A stretch of DNA of 23,591 bases from Dissophora ornata (lineage: Eukaryota > Mortierellomycota > Mortierellomycetes > Mortierellales > Mortierellaceae). Both the position numbers and the translations under genes were made by a program. Position 1 is the first letter of the stretch. Each line of letters opens with the position of its first letter. Shown piece by piece: positions 19,676 through 23,591 of this stretch. The notes under the pieces were generated by a model. The model was not told where the DNA came from. It ran no database searches and saw nothing but the letters and a program-made list of their open reading frames with translations. Where the stretch lies: NCBI GenBank assembly GCA_025201705.1, contig MU617098.1, forward strand, positions 1 through 23,591, given 5' to 3'.

Positions 19676-19707
<32 letters not shown>

Positions 19708-22159
19708 GGCCGTTGATGGATGTTGCATTAATGGAGCCTTGGGCATCTTGGTTCTGCGCGAGTCTAAGATCCGGCGACTGGGTTTCATCTTGATCCAGAC
19801 TCAGATCCATGTCGATGTCATTTATATCCATGTTCATATCCATCGTCATGTTTAGGCCTATATTCATAGCCATGGACATGTTCATGTTCAGTCCCAGATC
19901 TGCCAGATATCCGCCCTCTCTATTCATGGCCATGTCGAACTCGAGCTCCTCTTTCATCATCCTAGCTTGAGACTCGCCAACGAACTCGCACATGTCCCGG
20001 AAACAATCCACGCAGTCGACTGTGGGGCGTCCGCAACCACAACCGCAGATCAGAACGCCGTTATCGCCGAGTAGGGTCGGATGCTGCATCTTGACAGATT
20101 CCATCCCGTTCTGCCCCATCATCGTTGTCAGACCCTGTTGCAGGGCCTGCCGGGCATCATTGTCCATCAAAGTTGAGGCGTTCTGGCTGTTTGCTCCGAT
20201 GAGGCTCAATGCTTGGCTTAGGTTGAGCGCCTGAGCGCTATTACTGGTGGCCTGCAAGGAAAGATCATTCGTGCTGACCGCCTTGGTCTGATTAGTGCTG
20301 CAGCAGGAGCCTTTTTGTCGAACACTGCCATTCGTGGGTGACTGATTTATGTCTTGACTATTACTGGAGTTGCTGAAGTCGTTGTTGTTGTTGCTGTCCA
20401 AATTATTGGCAGAAAACACTCCTGGCGCGAGATTTGTGTCGAGAATGTTTTGGTTGTTGGGGTAGGCCAGACATCCTGGGCAGGCACAGAGCTCGCCACA
20501 GCAGCACATGTTGGGAGATATGCTGCAGCCACAGCCGCTCGTATCTGCTTCTCCTTGACAGTCGATGCTTCTGCCAGCAGAAGGGGACTGGGGAGGGATC
20601 GAAGGCGCAGCGGGAATGGTCGTACCAGCATGCTTATGGCAAGATTCCGTAGTCGTCGATGTTGAGGCAACGGCTGTTTGTGTGGATTGCAAAGTCAAGG
20701 GGGGAGAGGACGTGCCGAAGTTGGAAATGGTGTTGTAGATCGCACCGACATCGTCAGACGACAGTGTATTCATGGGTGCTGGTCTATTTCGAGTGTCCTC
20801 CTGGAGCGTATTCGACTCTCGTTCTCCAAGGTCGTCTGAGGCATTGCTTACGGCGTAGCTGGTCATAGTGTGTGGGAAGTAGGAGTATGAGGTGGGAGGA
20901 TTGTAGTGATCGCTATCATAATCCGATGAGCTCGCGTAGTCAAAGCACAAATGGGACTGTATCTGGTTCTGTTGACTGCTCAGAGGCGAGGAGGCTGATG
21001 ACTGGTGATCACATCCTGATGAGCCCGAGTTCAGCACTTGCGCAAATTGCGTGTTCGACCCGTTGCTTGAAATTCCCATGCCAGTAAAGGTGCCGTTGAT
21101 ACCAAGGCTGGAATTGGAGCTGACACTTCCATCAGGGCTATGGATTGCCTGCATCCCCGGGGTATGGAGTGAGAGGCCCAAAGGAGACACATCCCGGAGA
21201 TGGAGTAGAGACTTGCCAAGATCTAGGGAAGCAGCGCCTCTCTGATGCTTCGACTGGTAGTTCTTGAAAACGGCGTGCTGAGAGGAGCTCTTGCTAGGTT
21301 TGGAAATGACGTGTCCCGCACGGTCACGACAACAAGTACAGATAGCGCCCTCGAGACAGCCACAGGAGTGAAGATCTTGAAGATGTTCAAACATTGCAGC
21401 ACAGAAAAAGCGAGTGTGGACAAGGTAAGCAATCGTGTTTTCCGCTCTGCTGCCGAAAATTAGAAAATTAGCAAGAGATATTCATTTTGGCTAATTGTCG
21501 CTTTACCTGCATTGGGCGAAGCGCTGTCTGCTGATCCCATCGGACTCGACCCCTCAGTGGATAGAGATCGCAAAAGACCCTCGCCTCCAATGTCCACAGG
21601 TGTAAGGACTCGGCCATCGTGCGACAGAGACTTTGAATGCATCAGACCGGCTGCGATAGCAGAGGTAGCTAGAAAGACCATAATGTGAGAAAGACGGTAA
21701 ACATAATGCAGACTAGCTCATGAGTATGATGCCAACGAGGGGATGGAGCCGGAATGACAAACCTTCTTCTTTTCCGCAAATGCAGCGGACGCTAACTTGC
21801 TTCGCTTTGCGTAACTCTTTGCAATGCAAGCACTGGGTTGAGGGACGCCCCTTCTTCTTGATCTCATGCAGTGGTCGTTCACTATAGCATAGATGTCAGA
21901 ATGCTTCAATGAGTATGGATTGACGACAAATGTGCATGTACATAAACATGTATGTACATTTATATATTTCTTTTGATGCATTACCCATGGTTACATGTCG
22001 TGGAACGATGGCCCTTGATGCAAGTGGCACTACAAGAAGGAAGCGAAATTGTCAAGCCAATTTGTTAGATGAATTCAGGTCGGAATGGCCATCTCTCAAA
22101 CAAAACGCAAAGAAACATGGGCCATACCAGGCAAACTTTTGGCCATTAACAAAGACCAT
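19262..22159 (-). CDS. Copper-fist transcription factor, Cys- and Met-rich, 846 aa
   Basis: A copper-responsive DNA-binding regulator of the Ace1/Mac1/Cuf1 class, acting in the nucleus. Exons: 22159-22128, 22029-21985, 21881-21763, 21668-21507, 21444-19262; the joined frame is 2541 bases. The first three exons build the copper fist: MVFVNGQKFAC, ATCIKGHRSTTCNH, ERPLHEIKKKGRPSTQC and LHCKELRKAKQVSVRCICG. This keeps the Cys11-x2-Cys14-x8-Cys23-x-His25 zinc site, the KGRP minor-groove motif and the copper-binding cysteines. Three more Cys clusters follow: near 147-165 (CGCLEGAICTCCRDRAGH), a central one (MCCCGELCACPGCLAYP) and CGCGCGRPTVDCVDC. Then come a Met-rich segment and Gln-rich blocks. 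The clusters resemble the copper-sensing repeats of Mac1 and Cuf1. Start is set by the domain, which begins at Met1. The exon 5 acceptor (GCAGAG before 21444) is the least certain join. Activator versus repressor role cannot be read. Confidence 0.9.
19676..19708 (-). repeat. Poly-Gln CAA repeat in the copper-fist factor
   Basis: About 11 CAA codons in a row (GTT repeats on the + strand) give a poly-Gln tract, followed by further Gln-rich sequence. Gln-rich segments are common in activation domains; the pure codon run will be length-variable. Confidence 0.9.
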
Positions 22160-22766
22160 TGTGGCGAGGGATTATAGAGCAGGAAAAGAGAGAGATGGAG
22201 AAAGAGACAGGGGAATGTCGACGGGTACGCGGGAATGAATGATTCAGATGGAGAGTTGGGAAAGGAATGGTGAAGACTTTAGTTGGCGAGGGTGGGGGTT
22301 CTACGAGTATGCTGGAGGTGATGCAACGGGGATCGAGGCGGTTGGAGAGGAAGGCGGGAAGGTTTTGTCGGCTTTGTAGGCTAAAGGACCAACATGTGTG
22401 CGTGCGTGGAGGAAGTGTCGATGTGAGCGAAGGAGGAGTTGGGAGGACGACGACGAAGAGTGCGTGTGGATGGGATGCGACAACAAAGGCGGGAGAGATT
22501 GATCAACGCGCAACTGCTGCTCCAAAAAAAAAAAGAGAGCTGCGGTGTCTGTAAAAACAATAAGCTCGAAAAATAAAAAGCGGCTGGGCAAATGTATCGA
22601 GAATAACCTCCTGGACGTCTGTTCTGGCTGCGCCAAGGCCGCAGTCTGCCCCAGCCTCAACAGGCATCACACTGGCTATGCCAACACCAGCCAAGCTGGT
22701 TCTCTCCGCCGAAAACGGCTAGGTTACGTCACCGTACGTCCCTTGACGTACAGCATCAGATCGCAG
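22160..22766. other. Promoter and 5' leader region of the copper-fist gene
   Basis: On the - strand the first 350 bases before the ATG are C/T-rich (CTCCATCTCTCTCTTTTCC), with a weak TATA-like CTATAATCC about 25 bases upstream of the start. Frames on the + strand here are the purine-rich mirror of that tract. The right part runs into the transposon-like fossils. A 7-bp hairpin with a CCTT loop lies at 22734-22751. Confidence 0.5.
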
Positions 22767-23100
22767 TCAGCGTTGCAACAGCGCAGCTTGCATCCAAGGG
22801 TACCTGCCGTTGTGATGGGGCAAATGGCTACGAATGGCGTCGCAGATATCATTTCCGGCCGTGACATTGTGATGCATGTCTTGCAGGTAGCTCAATACAA
22901 TCCGCGTATCTCGACCTGCCCAACAAACTTTTCGCTCGTCGGGCACTTTTTCGATGTGCAGGGGCCAAGCCTAGCAGACCGCTAGAAAAGGAACGCCCCA
23001 TTAGTCTTGTCCACAATAAAAATATGACACCCAAAAGCCTTCATGTCCCCAGCGACGGTGCACTTCTTTTTGAACAAAGTACGACGGAAAATGCAAAGAG
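22767..23100 (-). pseudogene. Broken C-terminal fragment of a TnpB/Fanzor-like zinc-ribbon protein, copy A
   Basis: Read from right to left: LFKKKCTVAGDMKAFGCHIF then IVDKT, a stop, then KKCPTSEKFVGQVEIRGLY, a stop, then TCKTC, and in another frame MHHNVTAGNDICDAIRSHL and GRYPWMQAALL with a stop at 22767. The order (a hydrophobic strand ending in VD, paired CxxC-like half-sites, then H-x-N/D-x-x-A-G-N-x-C) is that of the C-terminal nuclease lobe of TnpB and its eukaryotic Fanzor relatives, where a zinc ribbon precedes an RD-x-x-A-x-N-I motif. At least two stops and one frame change break it, and the first zinc half-site has lost its second cysteine. The N-terminal lobe is absent. The match is by motif only; another transposase family with the same zinc ribbon is possible. 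Confidence 0.5.
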
Positions 23101-23110
23101 GAAAGTCTAG

Positions 23111-23315
23111 TCTTTGACTAATCGAGAGGTGCTCCAAGTGTAAGCGGTTCGTTGCGCAAGCAAGCAACATTCGCAGACTTTATTGCAAGAGCTGCAAAAC
23201 ATTCATGCACAAGGATGGCTGCCCGTAATATTTGCAACGTTGTTCGCGGGCATCTATTGCACCAAAAGCGATTACTATATCTCCAGCCTGTCGGTATCCC
23301 TGGGAGCAGGCTCCA
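23111..23315 (+). pseudogene. Broken C-terminal fragment of a TnpB/Fanzor-like zinc-ribbon protein, copy B
   Basis: On the + strand from 23127: RCSKCKRFVAQASNIRRLYC then KSCKTFMHKD, which is an intact CxxC-x17-CxxC zinc ribbon ending in H-K-D. The frame then stops at 23226, but the next frame continues from 23215 with MAARNICNVVRGHLLHQKRL and LYLQPV, and a third frame gives RYPWEQAP from 23292. Copy A has the same blocks in the same order (CPTSEKFVGQ, NDICDAIRSHL, GRYPWMQA). Just before the ribbon, one frame off, SLTNR stands where TnpB-type proteins carry a TS motif. It is therefore a second decayed copy, in the opposite direction. Frame changes and loss of the first part make it a pseudogene. 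Confidence 0.5.
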
Positions 23316-23427
23316 ATGTCACAGCAGCATCTTCAACGAGCGCGAAAATTACGTCACCGAAGTGACGAAACTCTCACGCCCAGCCCCCGAATCATCATTT
23401 TGAGTGTGTTTCCGGACACACAAAGTT

Positions 23428-23591
23428 TTACGGTCCTACTGAAAAAGATCAAACTCAACAACTCAACGGTTAGACTTACTCAAACGATGTCTTTGTTGTT
23501 GTAACATTTAAAGCATCAACAATAGACTTACAGGCTATCAGAGCCATAGGACCGGATTCGCGACCACGTATCGCTTCAACGCGCGGGGCGA
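23428..23591 (-). CDS. Possible 3' end of an unidentified gene, cut by the window edge
   Basis: From the right edge the - strand frame reads VEAIRGRESGPMALIA, then meets a strong donor (GTAAGT) at 23531. A branch-like CTAAC and the acceptor TTTTTCAG end an intron of 93 bases, and the last exon (23438-23428) adds Leu-Gly-Pro and a stop. Without splicing the frame would end in KTSFE 19 codons later. The intron signals are good, but only about 20 residues are visible and no family is recognised, so this is a tentative call. Confidence 0.3.

Noticed and set aside
1..23591. CRISPR arrays, bacterial operons or prophage genes
   Set aside because: No regular spaced repeats were found, and introns, poly(A) signals and gene families are eukaryotic.

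Overview
The window looks like a gene-dense stretch of a fungal genome, most likely an early-diverging fungus of the Mucoromycota or Mortierellomycota. Short introns (about 90-135 bp) with GTAAGT-like donors, AATAAA signals, a eukaryotic tRNA with internal A and B boxes, and chitin deacetylases with the N-terminal layout known from zygomycetes all point that way. Lineage is inferred from gene content and was not tested with a tree.

Left part (1-8.4 kb), all on the + strand: the 3' exons of a phosphatidylinositol synthase (PIS1), a single-exon Kelch/BTB protein of the Ral2/LZTR1 type, a six-exon SGT1 co-chaperone (TPR-CS-SGS), and a mucin-like single-pass membrane protein with a Thr-rich, Cys-containing outer part and a Gly/His/Tyr-rich inner tail. 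A pyrimidine-rich promoter of about 0.4 kb precedes the last one.

Middle part (8.4-15.7 kb): about 1.4 kb of intergenic DNA with a strand-asymmetric A/C-rich tract, a tRNA-Asp(GTC), then two chitin deacetylases in tandem on the - strand. The two share all three intron positions and phases, keep all five NodB motifs and end in GPI-type tails, so they are duplicates that act on cell-wall chitin.

Right part (15.7-23.6 kb): 2.6 kb of gene-poor DNA with a 184-bp tandem duplication and decayed coding traces, a small GPI-type Ser/Thr-rich wall protein (- strand), and a five-exon copper-fist transcription factor (- strand) with three Cys clusters, a Met-rich segment and poly-Q. Next to the factor's 5' end lie two broken copies, head to head, of a protein with a zinc-ribbon plus H-x-D/A-x-N-I-C motif resembling the C-terminus of TnpB/Fanzor-type transposon nucleases. 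A possible 3' end of one more - strand gene touches the right edge.

The cell-surface theme (two chitin deacetylases, a GPI protein and a mucin-like protein) is notable. The most unusual items are the inverted pair of TnpB/Fanzor-like fossils, the mucin-like membrane protein and the metal-ligand-rich copper factor.
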